A DNA stretch of 64,000 bases from Tabrizicola soli (GTDB taxonomy: Bacteria; Pseudomonadota; Alphaproteobacteria; Rhodobacterales; Rhodobacteraceae). Below are positions 35,340 to 43,476 of this stretch, piece by piece. The number at the start of each line of letters is the position of its first letter. Within the stretch, counting starts at the first letter, position 1. The DNA lies in assembly GCF_015999335.1 (NCBI RefSeq), contig NZ_JAEACP010000021.1, positions 1 through 64,000 of the forward strand, written 5' to 3'. The translations under genes were made by a program, and so were the position numbers. The notes below the pieces were generated by a model that had not been told where the DNA came from, ran no database searches, and was given only the letters and a program-made list of their open reading frames with translations.

Positions 35340-36121
35340 CCCGCCTGCAACGTATCCTGATCTGGATCTTCTGCGCCGGAGTGGCGCTCTGGCTGGTGGC
35401 GCCGACGCTGGTGATCGTGCCGATCTCCTTCGCCGAGAAGAAATCGCTGGCCTTTCCGCCCGACGGATTTTCGCTGCAATGGTATGCCAACATCCTGAAC
35501 AGCCCGGACTGGTCGGGCAGCATCGTCAGCTCGCTGAAGATCGCGGCCATCGTCGCGGTGGTTGCCACGGTGATCGGCACGCTGGCGGCCATGGGTCTAG
35601 CGAAGATGAAGGCCGGGCCCGGCGGCATCCTGCGCGCCATCCTGATCACGCCGATGATCGTGCCCGGCGTGGTGCTGGCGATCGGCATCTATGCCGTCTA
35701 CCTGGACCACCAGATGGTCGGCACGCTGGTGGGCTACGTGCTGGCGCATTCGATGCTGGCGATCCCCTTCGTGATCATCGCCGTCGGCGCCAGCCTTGCC
35801 GTCTTCGACACCAGGCTTGAGACGGCGGCAGCCAGCCTTGGCGCCTCGCGCATCACCACCTTCTTCACGGTGACCCTGCCGCTGATCGCCCCCGGCATCC
35901 TTTCGGGCCTGCTCTTCGCCTTCGTCACCTCGTTCGACGAGGTGATCGTGGCCCTCTTCATCAACAGCCCGACGCTGAAGACCCTGCCGGTGCAGATATT
36001 CGCCAGCATGACCCGCGATTCCGATCCCACGGTCGCCGCGGTGGGCACGCTGATCTTCGTGCTGACCTCGTTCACCATCGCTGTCGGGCTCTGGCTTGGC
36101 ACAAGACGGAGACGTTCCTGA
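35336..36121 (+). CDS. ABC transporter permease, PotC/PotI-like
   Basis: A 261-residue inner-membrane permease, the second permease type of polyamine importers. The start is a GTG at 35336 overlapping the previous stop (GTGA). The coupling loop DTRLETAAASLGASRITTFF is present, followed by LPLIAPGILSGLLFAFVTSF, typical of PotC. It ends two bases before the ATPase gene. Confidence 0.92.
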   Translation: MTRLQRILIWIFCAGVALWLVAPTLVIVPISFAEKKSLAFPPDGFSLQWYANILNSPDWSGSIVSSLKIAAIVAVVATVIGTLAAMGLAKMKAGPGGILRAILITPMIVPGVVLAIGIYAVYLDHQMVGTLVGYVLAHSMLAIPFVIIAVGASLAVFDTRLETAAASLGASRITTFFTVTLPLIAPGILSGLLFAFVTSFDEVIVALFINSPTLKTLPVQIFASMTRDSDPTVAAVGTLIFVLTSFTIAVGLWLGTRRRRS

Positions 36122-36123
36122 AC

Positions 36124-37245
36124 ATGGACGCAAAACACCGCGGCGCTGCAGTCGACATCCGCGACGTCACCAAGACCTACGGGACTTTCACCGCGCTCGA
36201 CAAGGTCAGCCTGCAGATCGAGGCCGGCCAGTTCATGACCTTCCTCGGCCCCTCCGGCTCGGGCAAGACGACGACGCTGAACGTGATCGCCGGTTTCACC
36301 GACCTGACGGCGGGCGAGATTCTGATCGGCGAGCGTTCGGTCGGCAACCTGCCCGCGCACAAGCGCAATGTGGGCGTCGTGTTCCAGCACTATGCGCTGT
36401 TCCCGCACATGACGGTGGCCGGGAATGTCGAATACCCGCTGAAGCTGCGCAAGCTGCCCAAGGCCGACCGCGCCCGGCGCGTAGCGGCGGCGCTGGCCAT
36501 GGTGCACCTGACCGACTTCGCCCACCGCTACCCGGCCGAGCTTTCGGGCGGCCAGCAACAGCGCGTGGCGCTCGCCCGCGCGATGGTCTTCGACCCGCCG
36601 CTTCTGTTGATGGATGAGCCCTTGGGCGCGCTGGACAAGAAGCTGCGTGAATGGCTGCAACTTGAGATCAAGCGCATCCACCGCGAGCTGGGGACGACCT
36701 TCGTCTACGTCACCCACGACCAGGAGGAGGCGCTGGCGCTGTCCGACCGGATCGCCGTGTTCAACAAGGGAAGGATCGAGCAGGTCGGCTCGGGCCGCGA
36801 CCTGTACGAACGGCCCGAGACGCTGTTCGTCGGCCGCTTCATCGGCGAATCCACCGTGCTGACCGGCGCGCATGAGACGCGCGGCGATGAGACCGCGATC
36901 AAGGTGGGCGACCAGTGGGTCGGCATTCCCGGCCGCCCGGCGGGCGCGGGTCCGCAGGCTCTGCTTTTGCGGCCCGAGCGGATCACCCTGGCCCGGCCCG
37001 GAACAGGCGCGGTTGCCGGAACGAACCGCCTTCCCGCTCGCGTGACCGAGGCGATCTACCTCGGCTCGGGCGTGAAATACGAGGTGACGCTGGCCGACGG
37101 CACCCGCGGCATCGCCCGCATGACCTTGGCGGACGACCACTTCGCGCTGGGCGATCCGGTCGAGGTCGCCTGGCAGAAACACGAGGCCCGCCTGCTTGCC
37201 GACGATGGCAGCAGCCTCGCGGCCCAATCGGGAGAGGACAAATGA
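36124..37245 (+). CDS. ABC transporter ATP-binding protein, PotA-like
   Basis: A 373-residue importer ATPase. It has Walker [10 protein letters not shown] (42-50), Q-loop Gln88 ([10 protein letters not shown]), signature LSGGQQQR (140-147), Walker B LLLMDEP (160-166) and switch His in [12 protein letters not shown]-terminal TOBE-like regulatory domain (about 280-360) contains ITLARPGTG and [15 protein letters not shown]. It energises the two permeases. The stop overlaps the oxidoreductase start by ATGA. Confidence 0.94.
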   Translation: MDAKHRGAAVDIRDVTKTYGTFTALDKVSLQIEAGQFMTFLGPSGSGKTTTLNVIAGFTDLTAGEILIGERSVGNLPAHKRNVGVVFQHYALFPHMTVAGNVEYPLKLRKLPKADRARRVAAALAMVHLTDFAHRYPAELSGGQQQRVALARAMVFDPPLLLMDEPLGALDKKLREWLQLEIKRIHRELGTTFVYVTHDQEEALALSDRIAVFNKGRIEQVGSGRDLYERPETLFVGRFIGESTVLTGAHETRGDETAIKVGDQWVGIPGRPAGAGPQALLLRPERITLARPGTGAVAGTNRLPARVTEAIYLGSGVKYEVTLADGTRGIARMTLADDHFALGDPVEVAWQKHEARLLADDGSSLAAQSGEDK

Positions 37246-38639
37246 ACGCGAGCGTCGCGCGCAACGGGGATGTTTCGTTCTGGTATGCCCAGATGGGGGG
37301 GACCCCCGGCTATCGCCCGCCGCTGCCGGGCGATCGCTCGGTCGATGTCTGCATCATCGGCGCGGGCTATACCGGCCTCTGGACCGCCTATTACCTCAAG
37401 ACCCTGCAACCCGACCTTTCCGTCGCCGTGGTCGAGCGCGAATTCGCCGGATTCGGCGCCTCGGGCCGGAACGGCGGCTGGCTGACCGGCGGTTTCAGCT
37501 GGAGCCGCGAGAAATACCTGGCCGCGGGCGGCACCCGCGAGGGCGTGATCGCCATGGGTCACGCTTTGCGCGGCACGGTGGCCGAGGTGATGCGCGTCGC
37601 AGAGATTGAGGGCATTTCGGCCGACATCCTGCCGACCGATGGCCTGACCGTCGCCTGCACCCCAGCGCAGCTGGAACGGATGCGCGAGACCTATGAGGAA
37701 GAGATCGCCTGGGGCACCCCGAAAACCCGGATCGAGATGATCGGCGGGTCGGAGATGCGGGCGCGGATCAAGGTCAAGGACGCCGTGGGCGCGCTGGTCA
37801 CGCATGGCGTGGCAAGGGTCCAGCCGGCCAAGCTGGTCCGCGGCCTTGCCGCTGCGGTGGAACGGCTGGGGGTGCAGATCTGGGAACAGACCGCCGTCAC
37901 CGGGATGGAGAAGGGCCGCGTCCACACCAACCGGGGCACTGTCACCGCCCCGGTGATCGTCCGCGCGACCGAGGGCTTCACCCCCGGCCTGCCCGGCCAG
38001 TCGCGCAAGATCCTGCCGCTGAACAGCGCCATCGTCGTGACCGAGCCGGTGCCGGAAACCGTCTGGCAGCAGATCGGCTGGAACGGGTACGAGCTTCTGG
38101 GCGATGCCTCGCACACCTATTCCTACGCGCAGCGCACGGCGGACAACCGCATCGCCATGGGCGGGCGCGGGGTGCCCTACCGCTTCGGCAGCAAGACCGA
38201 CGTGCGCGGCCAGACCCAGGATGCGACCATCGACAAGCTCCAGGGCATCCTGCGCCGCCTTCTGCCCGAGGCCGCCGGCCTGAAGCTGGCACATGGCTGG
38301 TGCGGCGTCCTCGGCGTTCCCCGCGACTGGTGCGCCAGCGTGGGTTTTGACCGGCAGTCGGGCATGGCCTGGGCCGGTGGCTATGTCGGGCTGGGTGTCT
38401 CGACCTCGAACCTCTCCGGGCAGACGCTGGCCGACCTGATCCTCGGCCGCGATACCGGGCTTGTCACCCTGCCCTGGGTGAACCGCAAGGTCCGCGAGTG
38501 GGAGCCCGAGCCCTTCCGCTGGCTGGGCGTGCACGGCATGTACCAGCTTTACTACCGCGCCGACGCGCAAGAGGCCCGGTCCGGCGGCGTGCGGACCTCG
38601 GCCCTGGCCAAGCTGGCCAACAAGATTACCGGACGTTGA
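37242..38639 (+). CDS. FAD-dependent amine oxidoreductase (DAO family)
   Basis: A 465-residue DAO-family flavoenzyme with an N-terminal Rossmann motif GAGYTG (40-45), then EFAGFGASGRNGGWLTGGFSW as in PuuB-type gamma-glutamylputrescine oxidases and relatives. Near the C terminus GGYVGLGVSTSNLSG binds FAD. It probably oxidises the amine imported by the upstream transporter, but gamma-glutamylpolyamine synthetase is not next to it. The substrate is therefore open: a polyamine, another amine or an N-alkyl amino acid. ATG overlaps the ATPase stop. Confidence 0.88.
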   Translation: MNASVARNGDVSFWYAQMGGTPGYRPPLPGDRSVDVCIIGAGYTGLWTAYYLKTLQPDLSVAVVEREFAGFGASGRNGGWLTGGFSWSREKYLAAGGTREGVIAMGHALRGTVAEVMRVAEIEGISADILPTDGLTVACTPAQLERMRETYEEEIAWGTPKTRIEMIGGSEMRARIKVKDAVGALVTHGVARVQPAKLVRGLAAAVERLGVQIWEQTAVTGMEKGRVHTNRGTVTAPVIVRATEGFTPGLPGQSRKILPLNSAIVVTEPVPETVWQQIGWNGYELLGDASHTYSYAQRTADNRIAMGGRGVPYRFGSKTDVRGQTQDATIDKLQGILRRLLPEAAGLKLAHGWCGVLGVPRDWCASVGFDRQSGMAWAGGYVGLGVSTSNLSGQTLADLILGRDTGLVTLPWVNRKVREWEPEPFRWLGVHGMYQLYYRADAQEARSGGVRTSALAKLANKITGR

Positions 38640-38650
38640 AAGGACCCGAA

Positions 38651-39004
38651 ATGATTGACCTGTCAGGATTTCTTGCCCTTGCGGATATGGAGCTGGACGA
38701 TTTCGCGCCCAAGCCCACCACGATCGAAGGCGACCAGAAGGAAGCGACCCGGACGCTCTGGAAATCGCCCGACGGCAAGCTGGAGATCGGCATCTGGGAA
38801 TGCACCCCCGGCCGTTTCACGGCCGACCGCTCGCAGGCGGCGGAGTTCTGCCATTTCCTCTCCGGCTCGGTCGAGATGCACCATGCCGATGGCCGGGTGG
38901 AGCGGCTGGGGCCCGGCGATGCCCTGATGCTGCCGCGCGGCTGGAAGGGCGAATGGCGCCTCCTGGAGCAGACGCGCAAGATCTATGTGTTCTATACCGG
39001 CTGA
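38651..39004 (+). CDS. Single-domain cupin (DUF861/cupin_3 type)
   Basis: A 117-residue protein folded as one cupin. The two cupin motifs are visible: the region AAEFCHFLSGSVEMHH and GPGDALMLPRGWKGEW, which is typical of the cupin_3 (DUF861) group. A companion role with the oxidoreductase, such as metal-dependent handling of an unstable product, is inferred from its place as the last gene of the operon. The metal-binding His set looks incomplete. It starts 11 bases after the oxidoreductase stop. Confidence 0.82.
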   Translation: MIDLSGFLALADMELDDFAPKPTTIEGDQKEATRTLWKSPDGKLEIGIWECTPGRFTADRSQAAEFCHFLSGSVEMHHADGRVERLGPGDALMLPRGWKGEWRLLEQTRKIYVFYTG

Positions 39005-39007
39005 ATG

Positions 39008-39038
39008 AAAAAGGGGGAGGGCCCTGCGGCCCTCCCCC
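39008..39038 (-). terminator. Terminator of dadA, possibly bidirectional
   Basis: Eleven-base perfect arms (39013-39023 and 39028-39038) enclose CTGC. On the minus strand five T follow the stem, so it terminates dadA. On the plus strand it lies nine bases after the cupin stop but has no T-run. Confidence 0.8.
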
Positions 39039-39057
39039 AGGCATCGCACGGCCGGTC

Positions 39058-40371
39058 TTACGCCGGCACCGCAACCCCCGAGCCCTGCCGCATCCCCTTG
39101 CGCCCCTCGCGCAGGTAGCGGGCATAGCCCAGATCCGAGGCCTCGATCTCGGCCCGGCGACCGCTGACGATATCCGCCAGCACCCGGCCTGAGCCGGCGG
39201 CCATGGTCCAGCCCAGCGTCCCGTGCCCGGTATTCAGGAACAGGTTCTCGATCGGCGAGCGCCCGACGACCGGCGTCCCGTCCGGCGTCATCGGCCGCAG
39301 CCCGCACCAGAAGCTTGCCTGGGACTGGTCGCCCGCGCCGCCGAACAGATCCTCGACCGAATGGGTCAGGGTCGCCTGCCGCTTGGCCTTCAGGCTCATG
39401 TCGAAGCCCGCGATCTCGGCCATGCCGCCGACGCGGATGCGGCCGCCCAGCCGGGTGATCGCGATCTTGTGCGTCTCGTCCATCACCGTCGAGACCGGGG
39501 CGCGGCCCTCGTCCACGATCGGAACCGTGATCGAATAGCCCTTCACCGGATAGACCGGCAGCTTGATCCCGAAAGGGGCCACCAGCATCGGCGAATAGGA
39601 ACCCAGCGCCACCACGAAGGCATCCGCCGCCACCCGGCCCGCGCTGGTCCGGGCCGCGACGATCCGGCCGCCCTCGGCCTCCAGCCCGTCGATCCCCACG
39701 CCATAGCGGAAGGTCACGCCCTGCGCCTCTGCCATTTCCGACAGGCTTTGCGTGAACTTGAAGCAATCGCCGGTCTCATCCCCCGGCAGCCGCAACCCGC
39801 CCGCAAGCTTGTGCTTCGCCGCCGCCAGACCCGGCTCGGCCGCGACGCACTGTTCGGCGTCCAGCACCTCGAACGGCACGCCGTCCGCCTTCAGCACCGC
39901 GATGTCCTTCTCGGCCGCCGCCACCTGCTTTTCGGTGCGGAACAGCTGCAGCGTGCCCTGGGTTCGCTCGTCGTAAGAGATCCCGGTCTCGGTCCGCAGC
40001 TCCATCAGGCAGTCGCGCGAATATTCCGCCAGCCGCACCATCCGGCTCTTGTTGACCGCATAGGCCGAGGCGGTGCAGTTCATCAGCATCCGCGCCATCC
40101 AGCTGATCTTGGTCCAGTCCGGGCGCGGCTGGACGATCAGCGGCGCATGTTCCTGGAACATCCACTTGATTGCCTTGACCGGAATGCCCGGCGCCGCCCA
40201 GGGCGAGGCATAGCCGGGGCTGATCTCGCCCGCATTGGCGAAAGAGGTCTCCAGCGCCGGGGCCGGCTGGCGGTCGATCACCGTCACCTCATGCCCGGCC
40301 CTGGCCAGATACCAGGCCGAAGTCACCCCGATCACGCCCGCGCCAAGCACCACGACTTTCATGTCAGTCAT
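39058..40371 (-). CDS. dadA: D-amino acid dehydrogenase, DadA-like
   Basis: A 437-residue membrane-associated flavoenzyme that oxidises D-amino acids to 2-oxo acids and feeds electrons to quinone. It has the FAD motif GAGVIG at 10-15, [21 protein letters not shown], and the C-terminal [16 protein letters not shown] of the DadA group. The length is normal. Starts at 40371 (MTDMK) or 40362 are equally plausible. It is convergent with the amine operon and shares its terminator region. Alanine racemase (dadX) is not adjacent, but an alanine dehydrogenase gene lies near 60 kb. Confidence 0.9.
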   Translation of the reverse strand: MTDMKVVVLGAGVIGVTSAWYLARAGHEVTVIDRQPAPALETSFANAGEISPGYASPWAAPGIPVKAIKWMFQEHAPLIVQPRPDWTKISWMARMLMNCTASAYAVNKSRMVRLAEYSRDCLMELRTETGISYDERTQGTLQLFRTEKQVAAAEKDIAVLKADGVPFEVLDAEQCVAAEPGLAAAKHKLAGGLRLPGDETGDCFKFTQSLSEMAEAQGVTFRYGVGIDGLEAEGGRIVAARTSAGRVAADAFVVALGSYSPMLVAPFGIKLPVYPVKGYSITVPIVDEGRAPVSTVMDETHKIAITRLGGRIRVGGMAEIAGFDMSLKAKRQATLTHSVEDLFGGAGDQSQASFWCGLRPMTPDGTPVVGRSPIENLFLNTGHGTLGWTMAAGSGRVLADIVSGRRAEIEASDLGYARYLREGRKGMRQGSGVAVPA

Positions 40372-40621
40372 CCGCCAGAATTTTCCGATGCCTTGCAGAA
40401 TACGTCCGTCCTGCGCGAAGTTCTTGGGGATTTCTGGTTTGGTTTGCCCTGAATGTCGAAGAATGTTGCGTATAATCGTGGAAAGTTCGAATGATCAACC
40501 GGAAGTGGCGAATCCCGTCGTAGAGCCTTGCGCCCTCACGCGCAATCACGCGTCGGCACGTCCTTGCAAACCCGTATCGCCGGGGGTGCAAGCCGCCCGG
40601 GCCGCCGCTATTATATCCGGC

Positions 40622-41221
40622 ATGAACCGTCGCTTCGCCCTTCTGGCCCCGCTCGCCTTCCTTCTGCCGCTGCCCGCCGCGGCCGAGAAGATTCCGCTTG
40701 GCACCATCTCGGACTATCTGAACAGCCTCACGACGGTCGAGGCCGACTTCACCCAGGTCAACTCCGACGGCTCGATCTCGACCGGCAAGATCTACATCCG
40801 CCGCCCGGGCCGCGTGCGCTTTGAATACGCGCCGCCCGACCGCAGCCTGGTGATCGCCGGGGGCCAGCAGGTTGCGGTCTTCGACGCCAAGTCGAACCAG
40901 CCGCCCGAGCAGTATCCGCTGAAGCGCACGCCCCTGAACCTGATCCTGGCCGAGAACATCGACCTGTCCCGCGCCAGGATGGTCGTGGGCCATACCGAGG
41001 ATGGCACCTCGACCCGCGTCCGCGCGCAGGACCCTGAGACCCCGGAATACGGCACGATCGAGCTGGTCTTCACCTCGAACCCGGTCGAGTTGCGGCAATG
41101 GATCATCACCGACGATCTCGGCCAGCAGACCACCGTGGTTCTGGGCGAACTGAAGAAGGGCGGCAACATGGGCGCGCGGCTTTTCGACATCTCGGCCGAG
41201 ATGAAGCGGCGCGGGAACTAG
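40622..41221 (+). CDS. lolA: Outer-membrane lipoprotein carrier LolA
   Basis: A 199-residue periplasmic protein with a signal peptide ending about residue 22 (LPLPAAAEKIP). It is followed by the LolA core: LTTVEADFTQVNSDGS, GKIYIRRPGRVRFEY and LILAENIDL. It should carry lipoproteins from the inner membrane to the outer membrane. There is no clear ribosome binding site before ATG 40622. A TATTAT hexamer (40609-40614) lies seven bases upstream, so a leaderless transcript is possible. In many alphaproteobacteria lolA follows ftsK; here they are 24 kb apart. Confidence 0.88.
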   Translation: MNRRFALLAPLAFLLPLPAAAEKIPLGTISDYLNSLTTVEADFTQVNSDGSISTGKIYIRRPGRVRFEYAPPDRSLVIAGGQQVAVFDAKSNQPPEQYPLKRTPLNLILAENIDLSRARMVVGHTEDGTSTRVRAQDPETPEYGTIELVFTSNPVELRQWIITDDLGQQTTVVLGELKKGGNMGARLFDISAEMKRRGN

Positions 41222-41327
41222 GCCAAAGGCCGGCGTTCTGCGCCGCCGACCTGCTGGTCCGTCTCCGGTTTTCATGCCGACGGGGGGAGAGCCTTGCCCG
41301 CCACGGCCCCGCGCCGGCCGGGCAGGA

Positions 41328-41909
41328 TCAGCGGCAATAGGCCAATTGGCCGCGATACATCTCGGAGCGCCGGCCCACGGCGGCGGCCACCTCGACCAGC
41401 CAGGGCTTGCCCAGGTGCGACTGGTTGGCATAGCCCTTCCGCCCTTCGTGATAGGCGAGGTACTGGGCCTCGGCGTCGGCTTTCGAGATCCCCAGGGCCC
41501 GGCTGGATTCGTCCATGTACCAGCCCATGAAATCGGTCGCCGCGGCGATGTCGTCCCGCTTCGCCCGCCGCCCCCCGCCGCTGTGCTGATATTCCTCCCA
41601 GGTCGCGTTCAGCGCCTGGCTGTAGCCATAGGCCGTGCTCTGCCGCCCCATCGGGATCACCCCCAGCGCGAAGGTGTGCGGGGTGCGCGCATTGCCGATG
41701 AACTTCGATTCCTGATAGATCGTCGCCATCTGCACATGCACCGGAATGCCCCAGCGCCGCTCGGTCCGCTCCATCGCCCGCAGATACTGCGGCCGCTCGC
41801 GGATGATCGCACATGCATCGTCCAGCTGCCTGGGCGCCGAATAATTGCCGCCGCCCCCGCATGACGCAAGGAACGCCACCAACAGCGACGCACGGAGAAA
41901 CCTGCTCAT
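41328..41909 (-). CDS. Lytic-transglycosylase-like lipoprotein
   Basis: A 193-residue lipoprotein with signal peptide and lipobox LASC (modified Cys17). The mature part has an SLT-like fold: the catalytic-type Glu67 in IYQESKF, then AYGYSQALNATWEEY and FMGWYMDESS. It probably cleaves or binds peptidoglycan. Family members elsewhere are annotated as transglycosylase SLT-domain lipoproteins; activity is inferred. GAGGGG lies just before the ATG. Upstream on the same strand is a terminator-like hairpin (42001-42020). Confidence 0.8.
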   Translation of the reverse strand: MSRFLRASLLVAFLASCGGGGNYSAPRQLDDACAIIRERPQYLRAMERTERRWGIPVHVQMATIYQESKFIGNARTPHTFALGVIPMGRQSTAYGYSQALNATWEEYQHSGGGRRAKRDDIAAATDFMGWYMDESSRALGISKADAEAQYLAYHEGRKGYANQSHLGKPWLVEVAAAVGRRSEMYRGQLAYCR

Positions 41910-41994
41910 CTGCCCCTCGTGCTCGTTCTTCTTTTGGCCGCAGGATACCGCAAGCCTGAAGGCGATGAAATGGGGAACTCCGCGCCCTGCGATC

Positions 41995-42020
41995 ATAAAA
42001 CCGACAGCCGCGACTGTCGG
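41995..42020 (-). terminator. Terminator-like hairpin in the transglycosylase leader region
   Basis: On the minus strand CCGACAG (42014-42020) pairs with CTGTCGG (42001-42007) over a six-base loop and is followed by TTTTAT. No known gene ends here on that strand, so it may be an attenuator or the end of a small RNA. Confidence 0.5.
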
Positions 42021-42058
42021 TGCAGGCCCCACACACTGTTTCCACCGATTCGGCGCAG

Positions 42059-42081
42059 CTTGGTGGACAGGGCCGCCCCAT
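42059..42081 (+). promoter_or_regulatory. Possible heat-shock (RpoH-type) promoter of hspQ
   Basis: CTTGGTG (42059-42065) and CCCCAT (42076-42081) resemble the sigma-32 elements CTTGAAA and CCCCAT. The 10-bp gap is shorter than the usual 11-16. A start near 42090 would leave the ATG at 42114 with its GGGGA site as the translation start. Confidence 0.35.
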
Positions 42082-42113
42082 CGGCGTAAATATCTCGCAT
42101 GGGGATTGCGCAG

Positions 42114-42440
42114 ATGTTCACCGCCCACGCCAAGTATCACCTGGGCCAGGTGCTCCGCCATCGGAAGCATCCGTTTCGTGGTGTCGTGTTCGATGTGGAT
42201 GCGATATTCTCGAATACCGAGGAATGGTATCACAACATCCCCGAGGACAGCCGTCCCGCAAGGGACCAGCCCTTCTACCATCTGCTCGCAGAGAATGGCC
42301 AAAGCTACTATGTCGCCTATGTCTCCGAGCAGAACCTCGTCCCGGACGAGACGGGAGAGCCCGTGGACCATCCCGATCTCGGCGATCTTTTCGGGGATTT
42401 CCAGGATGGGTGCTATCCGGTGACCTTCCAGCTCAACTGA
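42114..42440 (+). CDS. hspQ: Heat-shock protein HspQ
   Basis: A 108-residue protein (113 if the ATG at 42099 is used) of the HspQ/YccV family. In enterobacteria it modulates Lon specificity and binds hemimethylated DNA. Matching segments are FRGVVFDVDAIFSNTEEWYH, DQPFYHLLAENG and YVSEQNLVPDETGEPVDHP. The later ATG is preferred because GGGGA lies about nine bases before it. The gap to the divergent lipoprotein gene contains a heat-shock-like promoter candidate. Confidence 0.88.
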   Translation: MFTAHAKYHLGQVLRHRKHPFRGVVFDVDAIFSNTEEWYHNIPEDSRPARDQPFYHLLAENGQSYYVAYVSEQNLVPDETGEPVDHPDLGDLFGDFQDGCYPVTFQLN

Positions 42441-42491
42441 CGCTTAACGCTTTTCCCCTAGCCTGCAGGAAATGCAGCCAGGGGAACCAAG

Positions 42492-42833
42492 ATGCAGCTG
42501 AAAACCCAGACAAGACCCAAGGTCCTGACCGTCTCGGTGATGGAGGACCGGATCGACGCCGCCACCGCCATCCAGTTCAAGGAACGGATGCGCGAGGTCA
42601 CCAGGGCCGGGGACCAGCGCGTGGTGCTTGACCTGGCCCGTGTCCAGTTCCTGGATTCCAGCGGTCTCGGCGCCATCGTCGCGGTGAAGAAGATGCTTGG
42701 CCCCGCCCGCCCGCTGGAGCTTTCGGGGCTGACCGCCACCGTCGAAAAGGTCTTTCGCCTGACGCGGATGGATTCGATCTTCACCATCCATTCCTCGATC
42801 GAGGTTGCCGCTTCGCATGCCGCCGGCACCTGA
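42492..42833 (+). CDS. STAS-domain anti-sigma factor antagonist
   Basis: A 113-residue single-STAS protein of the SpoIIAA/RsbV type. The phosphorylation site lies in FLDSSGLGAIV (DSSG at 55-58). Such proteins bind an anti-sigma kinase when unphosphorylated and so free a sigma factor or other partner. The kinase-like partner is encoded directly downstream with a 17-base overlap. No SpoIIE-type phosphatase or sigma factor gene is adjacent; the only PP2C gene in the window is the fragment at its left edge. Confidence 0.88.
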   Translation: MQLKTQTRPKVLTVSVMEDRIDAATAIQFKERMREVTRAGDQRVVLDLARVQFLDSSGLGAIVAVKKMLGPARPLELSGLTATVEKVFRLTRMDSIFTIHSSIEVAASHAAGT

Positions 42834-43275
42834 CCCCTTCGCCCAGGCCGACACGCACGACCTGGTGATCCGGGCCGAGCCGGCTTCGGTCCGGGCCGCG
42901 CTCCGGCGCGTCACCGCCTCGCCGCCGGTCGTGGACCTCGCCACCGACCTGCGCTCCACGGTCGAGATTGTACTGGCCGAGGTGCTGAACAACGTCGCCG
43001 AACACGCCTATGCCGAGCTGGAGGGCCACGTCGCCGTGACTGTCGCGCTGCATCCCGGTGCGCTCTGGTGCGAGGTGGTGGATGAGGGGGCTGCCATGCC
43101 CGGTGGTTCCCTGCCCGAAGGCAGGCTGCCGCAGACCGACCTGGCCGAGACCGACCTGCCCGAGGGCGGCTTCGGCTGGCACCTGATCCGCAGCATGACC
43201 CGCGATCTGGAGTACCGGCGGCGGCGGGGCACGAATCGGCTGAACTTCCTCATTCCCCTGGTCGAGTATCCCTGA
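42817..43275 (+). CDS. HATPase (RsbW/SpoIIAB-like anti-sigma kinase)
   Basis: A 152-residue GHKL ATPase. Its N box is VEIVLAEVLNNVAEHAY (Glu55, Asn58, Asn59), the G1 box VDEGAAMP (88-95) and the G2 box GGFGWHL (117-123). It should phosphorylate the STAS protein encoded just upstream and sequester an unknown partner. An acidic loop with near-repeats (TDLAETDLPEG) precedes the G2 box. ATG 42817 lies inside the STAS gene. The pair forms a classic partner switch. Confidence 0.87.
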   Translation: MPPAPDPFAQADTHDLVIRAEPASVRAALRRVTASPPVVDLATDLRSTVEIVLAEVLNNVAEHAYAELEGHVAVTVALHPGALWCEVVDEGAAMPGGSLPEGRLPQTDLAETDLPEGGFGWHLIRSMTRDLEYRRRRGTNRLNFLIPLVEYP

Positions 43276-43476
43276 CCTCTCGATTTGCAGCGAAGCGTCC
43301 CGGATTCGCCGCAGTCCATCCGCCTTTCCGCCGCGGCTTCCGGCCACCGTCCGACCGCGGCCCTTCCGGCCTCGCCGGCACCCGGATCATCTGCCCTCAG
43401 CTTCTCCGGGTGCCAGCCGACCTTGCACTCCCGACCGTCCCGGCCCTAGGGTTGGCGCGAACCATCGGGGGACCAG

